DNA of 64,000 bases from NCBI RefSeq assembly GCF_013201545.1, contig NZ_CP053746.1, positions 4,230,501 to 4,294,500 of the forward strand, written 5' to 3'. Below the pieces are notes generated by a model. It was not told where the DNA came from. It saw only the letters and a list, made by a program, of their open reading frames with translations, and made no database searches. Shown here in pieces: positions 8,262 to 15,700 of the stretch (position 1 is the stretch's first letter; each line of letters begins with the position of its first letter). Both the position numbers and the translations under genes were made by a program. This stretch comes from Pseudomonas graminis (GTDB lineage: Bacteria; Pseudomonadota; Gammaproteobacteria; Pseudomonadales; Pseudomonadaceae).

Positions 8262-8590
8262 TGAGAATTAAGCTTTCTCCGCAACTAAGGGAGGACACTC
8301 TCGTCATCATCAAAACCGGATCAGTACTGAACATCAACGGAGAAGACTTTGATTTTACCCCTATGGGGGATGGCGACACCTTGCCCAGATCCGCTATCAG
8401 CTCCCAGTGGTTTGTTCGTGACGTGGAAAAGGAAGGAGGCGAGCTAATTCTCACCCTTTTATTTCCAAATCCTTGGAACTACAGCCAAGAGCAGGCGTTC
8501 CCCGTTGACCTTGTCAATGTCCCGGACGGCCCTGTCCGACTCCCTCAGCCACTGCCCACCCTGCCCGAAGATGAGGTACATGCCGAATGA
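8261..8590 (+). CDS. conserved-type phage protein following the tail fibre
   Basis: A 109-residue protein whose ATG overlaps the fibre stop (TAATG) and has GGAAGG eight bases upstream inside the fibre gene. It is acidic and beta-rich with a Pro-rich tail, and has no membrane segment. Its own stop overlaps the next gene (ATGA). Position between a fibre and a fibre-assembly protein suggests a fibre chaperone or accessory, but I do not recognise the family. Confidence 0.65.
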   Translation: MRIKLSPQLREDTLVIIKTGSVLNINGEDFDFTPMGDGDTLPRSAISSQWFVRDVEKEGGELILTLLFPNPWNYSQEQAFPVDLVNVPDGPVRLPQPLPTLPEDEVHAE

Positions 8591-8955
8591 GCAACATCGA
8601 TTGGTCCAAGCTCATCACCAAAGAGATGAAAAACGCCGCCTCAGCTGCGCAATTTCTTGCCGGCAGTGAGTCGGACCTAGCGGCAAGGAACTCTGCGGCC
8701 GCTGCGCAAATTCTGCGAATTCAGGACCGAGTAGACACAATCGGTTACGGGAAAGAGGCCGGGGAAGCTACTGAAGAGGACGTGGCTGAGCAGGCTGCGC
8801 TGATAAATAACCTGAAGGTGTGGAAGGCTTACAAGTACGCGCTCGGGAAGGTCGCTACACAGGCTGCCTGGCCGTCGTCGCCGACCTGGCCCACCACGCC
8901 AGCAATCCCTGAGATCGCCGCCGCGCCAGTAGCCCTGGCCTCTATCAACGCTTGA
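8587..8955 (+). CDS. tail fibre assembly protein
   Basis: A 122-residue protein. The C-terminal pattern W-K-A-Y-K-Y-A-L followed by AWPSSPTWPTTPAIPE matches the Trp/Pro-rich ending of Caudovirales tail fibre assembly proteins, which help fibres trimerise or attach. The N-terminal half is Ala-rich and helical. It is translationally coupled to the preceding gene and is the last gene of the fibre block. Confidence 0.7.
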   Translation: MSNIDWSKLITKEMKNAASAAQFLAGSESDLAARNSAAAAQILRIQDRVDTIGYGKEAGEATEEDVAEQAALINNLKVWKAYKYALGKVATQAAWPSSPTWPTTPAIPEIAAAPVALASINA

Positions 8956-9041
8956 TCTCGACACTTTAGCCAAATTACGATAATGCGAGAGTTTCGTTCT
9001 GCATAATGGTAGTTTGTGCGCTCCAGACCAGAGGGGTGGCA

Positions 9042-10061
9042 ATGCAGAAACGATTCGAAGGAGCCGATGGCATAAGAGGCCTCGCATGTCTCATTGTAAT
9101 AGTTATCCATAGCGTACAGATATTTCGCAGTTCACTTGGTGTATATTTGTCAGGGACAGGGAAGATAGGTGTCTGGCTATTCTTCGTTCTGAGTGCATTT
9201 TTGCTCACTGCTAAATTTGCTAGGTCGGGCTTCAGCGTTAGGTCATTATTTGAATATGCGCTTGGGAGGGTGCTCAGGATTCTACCGTTGTTCTTCATAT
9301 CGGTTCTCATATATTACTCCGCCGGAATGCTCGGCATTATTTCAATGTATGACGTTTTTCGGGTGATAAGCTTTCAGTCTATGGCTGGGCATTTATGGAC
9401 TATACCCGCCGAGTTCAAATTCTACCTCGCTCTTCCTTTTATCGCATCACTGCTAATATTTCTCTATCAGAGATTCGGGTGGGCGATATGCATAGTTGTG
9501 ACAGTAGCGCTTATCGCAGTCGAACAAGCCATCTGGCCTTTTTGGCTGACCCCTGAGAATAGTTTGGATACGCGGTGGTATATCTCAAGCTTCACCATAG
9601 GCTCGTTCTGCGCCATTGGTCACTCTGAATTTAGAGATAAAATTACTGGTAGGTTATCCACAATTTTAGGTGGTGCGGTAATTCTGCTTATTGCTTTGAG
9701 TTTTCCGGTTCCAAGAAACGTCATCTTCGGCATGCCTATAGATAACTGGCTGATGAATAAGTTTGTCATTTACTCGTTGTTGTGGGCGGTATTTGTGATA
9801 GCCCTTGCTGATGGTAAAGGTTTTATTGGTTCACTTTTGCGAAGTGCGTTTCTCAAAAGGCTTGGTGCATGGAGCTATTCTATATACTTGATTCATATAT
9901 TTGTTTTCTACGTGATTGTTGTAGGGCGCGCCGACAGCATTCCGTGGATGGTTGTTTCCATACTGGTGTCTATAGCTGTTGGTGCGTTAATGTTTTATCT
10001 GATTGAGAGTCCGCTTGAAAAGCTGCGACATCGCATGCAGAGGTCGGTAATCCGGACTTAG
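9042..10061 (+). CDS. prophage acyltransferase-3 (O-antigen acetylase type)
   Basis: A 339-residue integral membrane acyltransferase of the OafA/YrhL family, with about ten hydrophobic segments. The N-terminal block has the family His (H23 in IVIVIHSVQ) and the Arg-containing GRVLRILPLF. Proteins of this family move acyl groups, often acetyl, onto sugars of lipopolysaccharide. The chosen ATG has GAGGGG five bases upstream; the ATG at 9006 lacks a site. The gene is visibly AT-richer than its neighbours, a sign of recent transfer. Between fibre and lysis genes it fits a serotype-converting cargo gene that would change the phage receptor. Confidence 0.85.
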   Translation: MQKRFEGADGIRGLACLIVIVIHSVQIFRSSLGVYLSGTGKIGVWLFFVLSAFLLTAKFARSGFSVRSLFEYALGRVLRILPLFFISVLIYYSAGMLGIISMYDVFRVISFQSMAGHLWTIPAEFKFYLALPFIASLLIFLYQRFGWAICIVVTVALIAVEQAIWPFWLTPENSLDTRWYISSFTIGSFCAIGHSEFRDKITGRLSTILGGAVILLIALSFPVPRNVIFGMPIDNWLMNKFVIYSLLWAVFVIALADGKGFIGSLLRSAFLKRLGAWSYSIYLIHIFVFYVIVVGRADSIPWMVVSILVSIAVGALMFYLIESPLEKLRHRMQRSVIRT

Positions 10062-10080
10062 CACCATTTAATTAACTATG

Positions 10081-10104
10081 CCCGCCCTGTGCGGGTATTT
10101 TTTT
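10081..10104 (+). terminator. rho-independent terminator after acyltransferase
   Basis: CCCGC and GCGGG arms around a 5-base loop, followed by TATTTTTTT. It ends the acyltransferase unit just upstream of the lysis cassette. Confidence 0.8.
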
Positions 10105-10119
10105 GCCTGGAGAAAAGTG

Positions 10120-10545
10120 ATGACCGTGACTGAAAAAGATCGTGATGTGCTGGCGCGCACGCTGTGGGGTGAGGCGCGCGGCGAAGGGCTGGCTGGGATG
10201 GTGGCCGTCGCCTGGACAATCCGGAACCGCGTGTACGACGGGAAGGACACGTCGTGGTGGGGCGAGGGTTACGCGGGAGTTTGCGGAAAGCCATCTCAGT
10301 TCAGCTGCTGGAACAAGAACGATCCCAATAACCCGTATCTCACCGGCGCCAAGAAAATTCCGGCCGCCGAGTTTGCCAGATGTCAGCTGGCTGCGCAGCA
10401 GGTCATCGAGGGCATAACGCCGGACCCTACAGATGGCGCAACCCACTACTACTCGACGTCGATGACCAAGCCCCCGAGGTGGGTGGCGGGCGCGAAGCAG
10501 ACGTCGCGGCTCGGCCTACACATTTTCTTCAAGGACGTGCCGTGA
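10120..10545 (+). CDS. endolysin, SleB-type cell wall hydrolase
   Basis: A 141-residue SleB/Hydrolase_2-type peptidoglycan hydrolase. The N-terminal motif LARTLWGEARGEG contains the glutamates expected in the active site, and IRNRVY, CGKPSQFSCWN and ATHYYS blocks complete the fold. There is no signal peptide, so release should need a holin, and none is obvious immediately upstream. GGAGAA lies six bases before the ATG. The stop overlaps the GTG start of the spanin gene. Confidence 0.85.
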   Translation: MTVTEKDRDVLARTLWGEARGEGLAGMVAVAWTIRNRVYDGKDTSWWGEGYAGVCGKPSQFSCWNKNDPNNPYLTGAKKIPAAEFARCQLAAQQVIEGITPDPTDGATHYYSTSMTKPPRWVAGAKQTSRLGLHIFFKDVP

Positions 10546-11054
10546 CTGAAGACCAGCTGAAACTTACCGGCGCCGCAGTGATTGCGCTGGCCCTGTTGGC
10601 GGCCGGCGCTACCGTCGCCTGGGTGTGGCAGGCCAATGCATACGGAAAGGTCATGGCCACCAACGAAGCCAGCCGTCAGGCTGATCTTGCCTCTATCGCC
10701 AACGCTGGAGCAGAACAAGCTCGCAACGCGCTCGCCAAACAGCACGACGCCGAGCAGCACCTTGCCGCCTTAGACCAGACCGCAACCGAACAGAAGGTGA
10801 AAGCCAATGCTGAAAACGAAACTCTGCGCCGCGCTGTTGCTGATGGTGCTCGCCGGCTGCGCATCGCGGGAAGTTGTGGTGCCGGTGGCGGCAGCGTGCC
10901 CGATGCCGCCAGCGCCACCGGCGTGGGTGATGCAGGTACCGTCGAACTCTCTGATGCTGCTCGACGATCTGTTTTCGATATCCGCGCCGGAATCATTGCT
11001 GATCAGGCAGCTCTGAGAGCTGCTCAGGCCTACATCAGAGACGTGTGCCGTTAA
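10542..11054 (+). CDS. Rz-like inner-membrane spanin (i-spanin)
   Basis: A 170-residue protein starting at GTG within the endolysin stop (GTGA), with AAGGA seven bases upstream. It has one N-terminal membrane segment (about 9-29) followed by a long Ala/Gln/Glu-rich helix typical of Rz coiled coils, then a short globular end. Rz spans the periplasm and joins Rz1 to fuse the two membranes at lysis. The out-of-frame lipoprotein gene nested inside it supports the call. Confidence 0.82.
   Translation: MTEDQLKLTGAAVIALALLAAGATVAWVWQANAYGKVMATNEASRQADLASIANAGAEQARNALAKQHDAEQHLAALDQTATEQKVKANAENETLRRAVADGARRLRIAGSCGAGGGSVPDAASATGVGDAGTVELSDAARRSVFDIRAGIIADQAALRAAQAYIRDVCR
10807..11016 (+). CDS. Rz1-like outer-membrane lipoprotein spanin, nested in Rz
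   Basis: A 69-residue ORF fully inside the Rz gene in another frame. It has a signal sequence ending in the lipobox VLAGC and a Pro-rich mature segment (CPMPPAPPAW), both hallmarks of Rz1 o-spanins. Nested Rz/Rz1 genes are well known in lambdoid phages. The last 20 residues are hydrophobic and less typical. Confidence 0.78.
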   Translation: MLKTKLCAALLLMVLAGCASREVVVPVAAACPMPPAPPAWVMQVPSNSLMLLDDLFSISAPESLLIRQL

Positions 11055-11209
11055 AGCATTCCCATCTGGCTCAGGGATATTGCCAATGCGGTCCCAGCGA
11101 GCAATATTGCGCCAATAACGTTGACGGGCGCTCGCCTATTTCTAGGTACCAAGCAGAGCACGATCAACCAGATGATCGCGATTGTGATAATTGGAATTAG
11201 GTTTCCCAC
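11051..11209 (-). CDS. 52-residue convergent membrane protein
   Basis: An ORF on the opposite strand whose TAA overlaps the Rz stop. It starts at GTG with GAGGG six bases upstream. The protein has a hydrophobic segment at about 4-19, a basic turn (PRNRRAP) and a second hydrophobic segment at about 27-46, giving a two-pass hairpin. Such small two-span proteins can be holins, antiholins or exclusion proteins; antisense placement argues against an ordinary holin. I do not recognise the family. Confidence 0.5.
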   Translation of the reverse strand: MGNLIPIITIAIIWLIVLCLVPRNRRAPVNVIGAILLAGTALAISLSQMGML

Positions 11210-11696
11210 GGAAGGCCCTCGCTGGAGAATCGCCTCCCGAGCATCGGGGGGCTAACCCAGATACATCGACAACACGCTGATTTACTTTAGTTTTTTAATT
11301 GGTGCAGCCCTTGACTCTTTTTCTCTCACATCTTTGACAGCCTCGGGCGCGTTGGCTGTCTATTGGTATTTAGCACTCCGGCAAGAACCTGGCAGCACGC
11401 GTCGATGCGGCATTGGATCACCCCATACCGGGCGCGGTCAGAACTAAGCACCACCGGCCGCGTGATAGTCCGCGCTCAAACCCCTTTCGGCTCGCTGATG
11501 ATCTAGACGCGAATCGTCGGCGCGAAGTTGTAGCGCTCTATCGGCTAAAGGTCGTATTCGTTGATGACAGCTGCTCTGGCGCAAGCGTCTTGAGGGAGTG
11601 GTCCATTGGCTCGTAGATCGAGGACCGCCCGCACATGAGGCCACCTGTCGTAAATGGGCTTATACAGTGTTGACCGCAGCCAAACCGCTTAGTTAA
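11210..11696. other. gene-poor prophage end region
   Basis: No convincing gene on either strand; the open frames here are short, lack ribosome sites and have no recognisable motifs. It contains a G/C-rich inverted stretch around 11228-11252 and AT-rich sequence near 11280-11320. It separates the lysis block from the SOS-type genes. Confidence 0.5.
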
Positions 11697-11712
11697 CTGT
11701 ACGCATATACAG
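11697..11712. promoter_or_regulatory. LexA box
   Basis: CTGT-ACGCATAT-ACAG fits the gammaproteobacterial LexA consensus CTG-N10-CAG with the extended CTGT/ACAG ends. It lies 23 bases before the ATG at 11735, where LexA would block the promoter of the downstream pair until DNA damage. Confidence 0.85.
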
Positions 11713-11734
11713 TATCAACAAGCGAAGCCTCCCC

Positions 11735-12031
11735 ATGTACGTCCTCATCACTCCGCGCCGCCAGATGGGCGTCGCCGTACCGAAAGACCAGCTCAGCAGG
11801 ATCCCGCCGTTCAAAGGCGACGTGCAGATCGTTGAGTCTCAGTGCTCCGCCCTCGGCCGCATCACCCGGGAAGCTTTCATCTTGAACAGCGTAGGGCACG
11901 CGCGGGATGCTTTGCCAAGGCTTCTGGATGCCAGCGTGACGAGCATGGGTACCCAAGGTCTCATTATTTCCGGCATCGAGCAGGTCGAGGAGGCGTTTTA
12001 CTTCCAGTCGTGGTGGTGCCGCTTTGAATAA
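11735..12031 (+). CDS. SOS-controlled protein of unknown function upstream of UmuD-like gene
   Basis: A 98-residue soluble protein directly after a LexA box. Its C-terminal 8 bases overlap the start of the UmuD-like gene, so both are probably cotranscribed and coupled. No known motif is apparent; it contains ITREAFILNSVGHARDAL and ends in an aromatic patch (FYFQSWW). The context predicts induction by DNA damage with prophage induction. Confidence 0.65.
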   Translation: MYVLITPRRQMGVAVPKDQLSRIPPFKGDVQIVESQCSALGRITREAFILNSVGHARDALPRLLDASVTSMGTQGLIISGIEQVEEAFYFQSWWCRFE

Positions 12032-12374
12032 CGACCTGGCGCCTGATCACTTGGACACCTCCCTGGACGATTTCCTGAAAATCCGCGCGCCGGGCACTTA
12101 CCTGGTGACGATTGAAGGCGACAGCATGGAGGGGGCGGGCATCTTCTGTGGTGATCTGCTGATCGTGGACAAGGGTATCGACGCCAAGGCAGGGCAGGTC
12201 ATCATCGGCGTGGTTAATCAGCAGCCGCTGGTCAAGTACCTTGCCTATGTGAGCTGTCACACGGTGCTGCGCTCGACAAACCGAAAATATCCCGACCGCT
12301 TCATCATGGAAGCAGACGACTTCGATATCTGGGGCGTGGTCACGCACAGCATCCGAGACCATGCGAAGAATTGA
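12024..12374 (+). CDS. short UmuD-like S24 peptidase-fold protein
   Basis: A 116-residue LexA/UmuD-family protein. The catalytic Ser lies in IEGDSMEGAGI (about residue 34) and the Lys in QQPLVKYL (about 71), so the dyad is complete. The N-terminal arm carrying the Ala/Cys-Gly self-cleavage site of UmuD is absent, so it resembles the processed UmuD' form. It starts at TTG with GGTGGTG five bases upstream and overlaps the previous gene. No UmuC polymerase follows; the downstream sequence is degenerate and runs into the tRNA-like attachment site. Confidence 0.78.
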   Translation: MNNDLAPDHLDTSLDDFLKIRAPGTYLVTIEGDSMEGAGIFCGDLLIVDKGIDAKAGQVIIGVVNQQPLVKYLAYVSCHTVLRSTNRKYPDRFIMEADDFDIWGVVTHSIRDHAKN

Positions 12375-12722
12375 GCATGGACGTCAAAGGGCATGAACCG
12401 AAAATCAGGAACAACTGCTCGAGCATGAGGCGCGACGAGAGTACGCGTTCGACCATCGGGCAGCGAGTCGGCCGACCATGCCTAAGGATTGCAGCGGCTC
12501 GGCTTCATCGACGAGTAGGAGTGACGTGGATCCTCGAGCCCGTCGATGCGGCGCCTTCTCATCTTTTGGGGGGACTTCGCCTACCGGAATTGGCTGAAGA
12601 TTGGTGAAGGGGGAAAGAACGAGGCAGTGATCATCGCGGAACGTCGGCGAGCGGGCAAACAGTCCAGCGAAAGCGAAACAGTACATCCATCAGTACAGCG
12701 AAAACCTAAACATCAGCTATAG
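12375..12722 (+). pseudogene. degenerate coding remnants before the attachment site
   Basis: From an ATG near 12362 a frame reads eleven residues (MRRIEHGRQRA), meets TGA, then continues in frame with a charged helical stretch (TENQEQLLEHEARREYA) before losing sense, suggesting a gene broken by a stop and probable frameshifts. A 58-residue ORF at 12546-12722 (MRRLLIFWGDFAYRNW... ending in KPKHQL) is open but lacks a good ribosome site. Neither matches UmuC or an integrase that I recognise. Confidence 0.35.
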
Positions 12723-12724
12723 CC

Positions 12725-12775
12725 TTTAAAATCCTGGGTCTTGGCCGATCGGTTCGACTCCGGCTCGGGGCACCA
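12725..12775 (+). tRNA. 3' half of a tRNA (Leu-like), likely prophage attR
   Basis: The sequence contains a T loop (TTCGACT) flanked by ATCGG / CCGGC, then a 7-base acceptor strand TCGGGGC, a discriminator A and encoded CCA. No D arm or 5' acceptor strand is present upstream. TTTAAAATCC at the start looks like the anticodon loop and stem of tRNA-Leu(UAA), but two T-stem pairs are imperfect, so identity is tentative. Phages commonly integrate into tRNA 3' ends, and phage genes stop exactly here, which supports attR. Confidence 0.6.
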
Positions 12776-12783
12776 ATCAGATA

Positions 12784-12817
12784 AAAGGCACTTGAGGGCA
12801 ACCTCAAGTGCCTTTTT
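12784..12817. terminator. bidirectional terminator between tRNA-like site and uvrA2
   Basis: AAAGGCACTTGAG pairs with CTCAAGTGCCTTT around a 6-base loop, with flanking A and T runs. It can stop both the tRNA reading right and uvrA2 reading left. Confidence 0.85.
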
Positions 12818-12822
12818 AGTTA

Positions 12823-15489
12823 TTACCCCCTTAACACCTTCCGCAAAAACGGCGCCGTCCGGCTCTCCGCCACATCCGCGACCACCTCAGGCGTGCCAGC
12901 AGCCACAACATTGCCCCCCTTGTCACCAGCCCCCGGGCCGATGTCGATCACCCAGTCACTCTGCGCAACCACACGCATTTCATGCTCAACCACCACCACG
13001 CTGTGCCCCGCATCCACCAACGCATTCAACTGCGTCAGCAGGCGATCCACATCGGTGGGATGCAGGCCCGTGGTCGGTTCGTCGAGCACGTATAAAGTGG
13101 CGCCGCGCTGACTGCGCTGCAGCTCCGTCGCCAGTTTGATGCGCTGGGCCTCGCCGCCGGACAGTTCTGTCGCAGGTTGCCCAAGACGCAGATACCCCAG
13201 ACCAATATCACGCAGCACCGTCAACGAGCGCAGCACGCCGGGTTGTTCGGCGAACACGTCTACCGCTTGTTCAACCGTCAGCTGCAGCACGTCGGCGATG
13301 CTTAAGCCATTCCACTTGATAGCCAAGGTGTCGGGGTTATAGCGCGCGCCATGGCAAGTCGGGCAGGGTGCGTAGACGCTGGGCATGAACAGCAATTCCA
13401 CACTGACGAATCCTTCGCCTTCGCACACCGGGCAGCGGCCTTTGGCGACGTTGAAAGAGAACTGACCGGCGTCGTAGCCGGCCTTCTGCGCGTCGGGCGT
13501 CGCGGCGAACAGTTTACGCACGTTGTCGAAGAGCCCGGTGTAGGTCGCCAGGTTGGAGCGTGGGGTGCGGCCGATGGGTTTCTGGTCAACCTGCACCAGT
13601 CGCTTGACCGCGCTCATGCCACCCGCGATGTGGCCGCCGGTGGGTTGCGGCGCGTCGTCTTCCAGGCTGGATTCTTCCGCTTCGACTTCCGCGACTGGGC
13701 GCCCCAACTCTGCGCCCACCAGCTCCAGCAATGCCTGGCTGACCAGGCTGGACTTGCCCGAGCCGGAGATGCCGGTCACCGAGGTGAAGCAGCCCAGCGG
13801 GAATTCAGCGCTCAGTTCATTGAGGTTGTTGCGGGTGATGCCTTCCAGGCGCAGCCAGTCGGTCGGCTGCCTTCTTGTCGAACTCAGTGCGGAATGCTCG
13901 GCGAACAGATGACGACCCGTTTGCGAGGCTTCGATTTCGGCCAGACCTGCGGGAGGGCCGCTGTACAGCACATGTCCGCCATGCTCGCCGGCGGCAGGGC
14001 CGACGTCGATCAGCCAGTCGGCGCGGCGCATGGTTTCCAGATCGTGCTCGACAACGAACAGCGAGTTTCCGGACGCCTTGAGTTGCTGCAACGCCGTGAA
14101 CAGCGCTTCGCTGTCCGCCGGGTGCAGGCCTGCAGAAGGCTCGTCCAGTACGTAGATCACACCAAACAGCTGCGAGCCCAATTGTGTCGCCAGGCGAAGA
14201 CGCTGCAGTTCACCGGACGACAGCGACGGCGTGCTGCGATCCAGCGCCAGGTAACCGAGCCCCAGCTCGGTGAGGGTGCTGACCCGCGCCAGTAAATCCT
14301 GAGCGATGCGCTGAGCGGCGAGGCGCTTCTCGACGGACAGGTCTGGCGTTGCACGCACGTCGGGCGCGGCATCGTGGGCCGAGCCGCCTTTGCTGACCCG
14401 CTTGTTTTTCGCTTTCGCTCGCTGTTCGCGATCCAGCACGGCGGTGTCGCGATCTTCATCCGCGAAGACCCCCGCAGCCACCGGGCGCAGCACTTCCGCC
14501 AGCCGCAACAGCGGCATCTGCGACAACTCGCCGATATCGAGGCCAGCGAATGTCACCGACAGGGCTTCGCGCTTCAGGCGTTTGCCGTCGCACAGCGGGC
14601 AGGGGCTGCCGCGCATGAACCGCGAGACGCGCTTTTTCATCAACGCGCTCTGAGTGGTTGCAAACGTGTGTTGCACGTAGCGACGGGCGCCGGTGAAGGT
14701 GCCCTGATAGCTGGGTTCGAGCTTGCGCTTGATCGCCAAACGCGTCTCTTCAGGCGTCAGGCCGGCGTAGACCGGCACGTTGGGCTGTTCGTCGGTGAAC
14801 AGAATCCAGTCGCGGTCCTTTTTCGGCAGATCGCGCCATGGGGTATCCACGTCGTAACCCAGGGTCACGAGGATGTCGCGCTGGTTCTGACCGCCCCAGG
14901 CCAAGGGCCATGCGGCGATAGCGCGCTGGCGAATGGTCAGCGAATCGTCCGGCACCATCAGTTCTTCGGGAATCTCATAGACCCGGCCCAAGCCATGGCA
15001 CTCGGGGCAGGCGCCCTGGGGCAGGTTGGGCGAGAAGTCTTCGGCGTAGAGCATTGGCTGGCCCGGCGGATAAGTTCCCGCGCGGGAATAGAGCATGCGG
15101 ATCAGGCTGGACAGGGTCGTCACGCTGCCGACGGAGGAGCGCGTGCTCGGCGTGCCGCGTTGTTGCTGCAGCGCGACGGCGGGCGGCAGACCTTCGATCG
15201 AGTCGACGTCGGGCACGCCCACCTGATCGATGAGGCGTCGGGCGTAGGGCGCGACGGATTCGAAGTACCGGCGTTGGGCTTCGGCGTACAGCGTGGAGAA
15301 CGCCAGCGAGGATTTGCCCGATCCCGAGACGCCGGTGAACACCACCAGTGCATCGCGGGGGATGTCGACGTCCACGTCCTTGAGGTTGTGCTCACGGGCA
15401 CCGCGGACCCGGACGAATCCGGGGCGGTCGGCATCTACGGTGAAGGAAGAAGGGCGGGCGTCATCTGGCAGGTGCGGCGGTGTGGTCAT
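12823..15489 (-). CDS. uvrA2: UvrA-family excinuclease ATPase (UvrA2 class)
   Basis: An 888-residue UvrA paralogue with two ABC ATPase halves: Walker [13 protein letters not shown] and [11 protein letters not shown], signatures [12 protein letters not shown] and [12 protein letters not shown], Walker [13 protein letters not shown] and [12 protein letters not shown]. Zinc-type Cys pairs are seen (CPECHG, CPLCDG, CPVCEG, CPTCHG). At under 900 residues and diverged from housekeeping UvrA, it fits class II UvrA, which lacks the UvrB-binding insert and is linked to drug or crosslink tolerance. I start at 15489 (AAAGG eight bases upstream); the frame extends to 15567 without a better start. Confidence 0.88.
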   Translation of the reverse strand: MTTPPHLPDDARPSSFTVDADRPGFVRVRGAREHNLKDVDVDIPRDALVVFTGVSGSGKSSLAFSTLYAEAQRRYFESVAPYARRLIDQVGVPDVDSIEGLPPAVALQQQRGTPSTRSSVGSVTTLSSLIRMLYSRAGTYPPGQPMLYAEDFSPNLPQGACPECHGLGRVYEIPEELMVPDDSLTIRQRAIAAWPLAWGGQNQRDILVTLGYDVDTPWRDLPKKDRDWILFTDEQPNVPVYAGLTPEETRLAIKRKLEPSYQGTFTGARRYVQHTFATTQSALMKKRVSRFMRGSPCPLCDGKRLKREALSVTFAGLDIGELSQMPLLRLAEVLRPVAAGVFADEDRDTAVLDREQRAKAKNKRVSKGGSAHDAAPDVRATPDLSVEKRLAAQRIAQDLLARVSTLTELGLGYLALDRSTPSLSSGELQRLRLATQLGSQLFGVIYVLDEPSAGLHPADSEALFTALQQLKASGNSLFVVEHDLETMRRADWLIDVGPAAGEHGGHVLYSGPPAGLAEIEASQTGRHLFAEHSALSSTRRQPTDWLRLEGITRNNLNELSAEFPLGCFTSVTGISGSGKSSLVSQALLELVGAELGRPVAEVEAEESSLEDDAPQPTGGHIAGGMSAVKRLVQVDQKPIGRTPRSNLATYTGLFDNVRKLFAATPDAQKAGYDAGQFSFNVAKGRCPVCEGEGFVSVELLFMPSVYAPCPTCHGARYNPDTLAIKWNGLSIADVLQLTVEQAVDVFAEQPGVLRSLTVLRDIGLGYLRLGQPATELSGGEAQRIKLATELQRSQRGATLYVLDEPTTGLHPTDVDRLLTQLNALVDAGHSVVVVEHEMRVVAQSDWVIDIGPGAGDKGGNVVAAGTPEVVADVAESRTAPFLRKVLRG

Positions 15490-15526
15490 GGGTGAGGCCT
15501 TTGAATCCTGAAATGCAAGAACGGGT

Positions 15527-15700
15527 TTACTCGGCGAGGGGCACCTTGGGGGTGTGCCCGGCGTCATCGTGGTCGCCGCCTGTCAGCGGCTGGTCTTCAC
15601 GTACGTCGTCGGTGCGGTCGCGGTCGTCGGCCACGTCGGCAGGGCGCGCGTCCGGGTCGTTGAGTTTTTCGCCGGGGATATGAGCGTCGTGGGTGGTCAT
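15527..15700 (-). CDS. 57-residue acidic protein coupled to topoisomerase IB
   Basis: A short ORF below usual size cut-offs. Its ATG overlaps the topoisomerase stop (ATGA) and has AGGAG eight bases upstream. The protein is very rich in Asp and His, lacks hydrophobic segments and looks disordered (MTTHDAHIPGEKLND... ending KVPLAE). The strong ribosome site and stop-start overlap argue that it is expressed. Function unknown; a modulator of the basic topoisomerase is one possibility. Confidence 0.65.
   Translation of the reverse strand: MTTHDAHIPGEKLNDPDARPADVADDRDRTDDVREDQPLTGGDHDDAGHTPKVPLAE

Noticed and set aside
11413..11644. Open frames of 66-67 codons on both strands before the LexA box
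   Set aside because: Mutually overlapping, no ribosome sites, no recognisable protein features.
12024..12722. Complete umuDC operon
   Set aside because: Only a UmuD-like gene is intact; no UmuC motifs are readable in any frame downstream.
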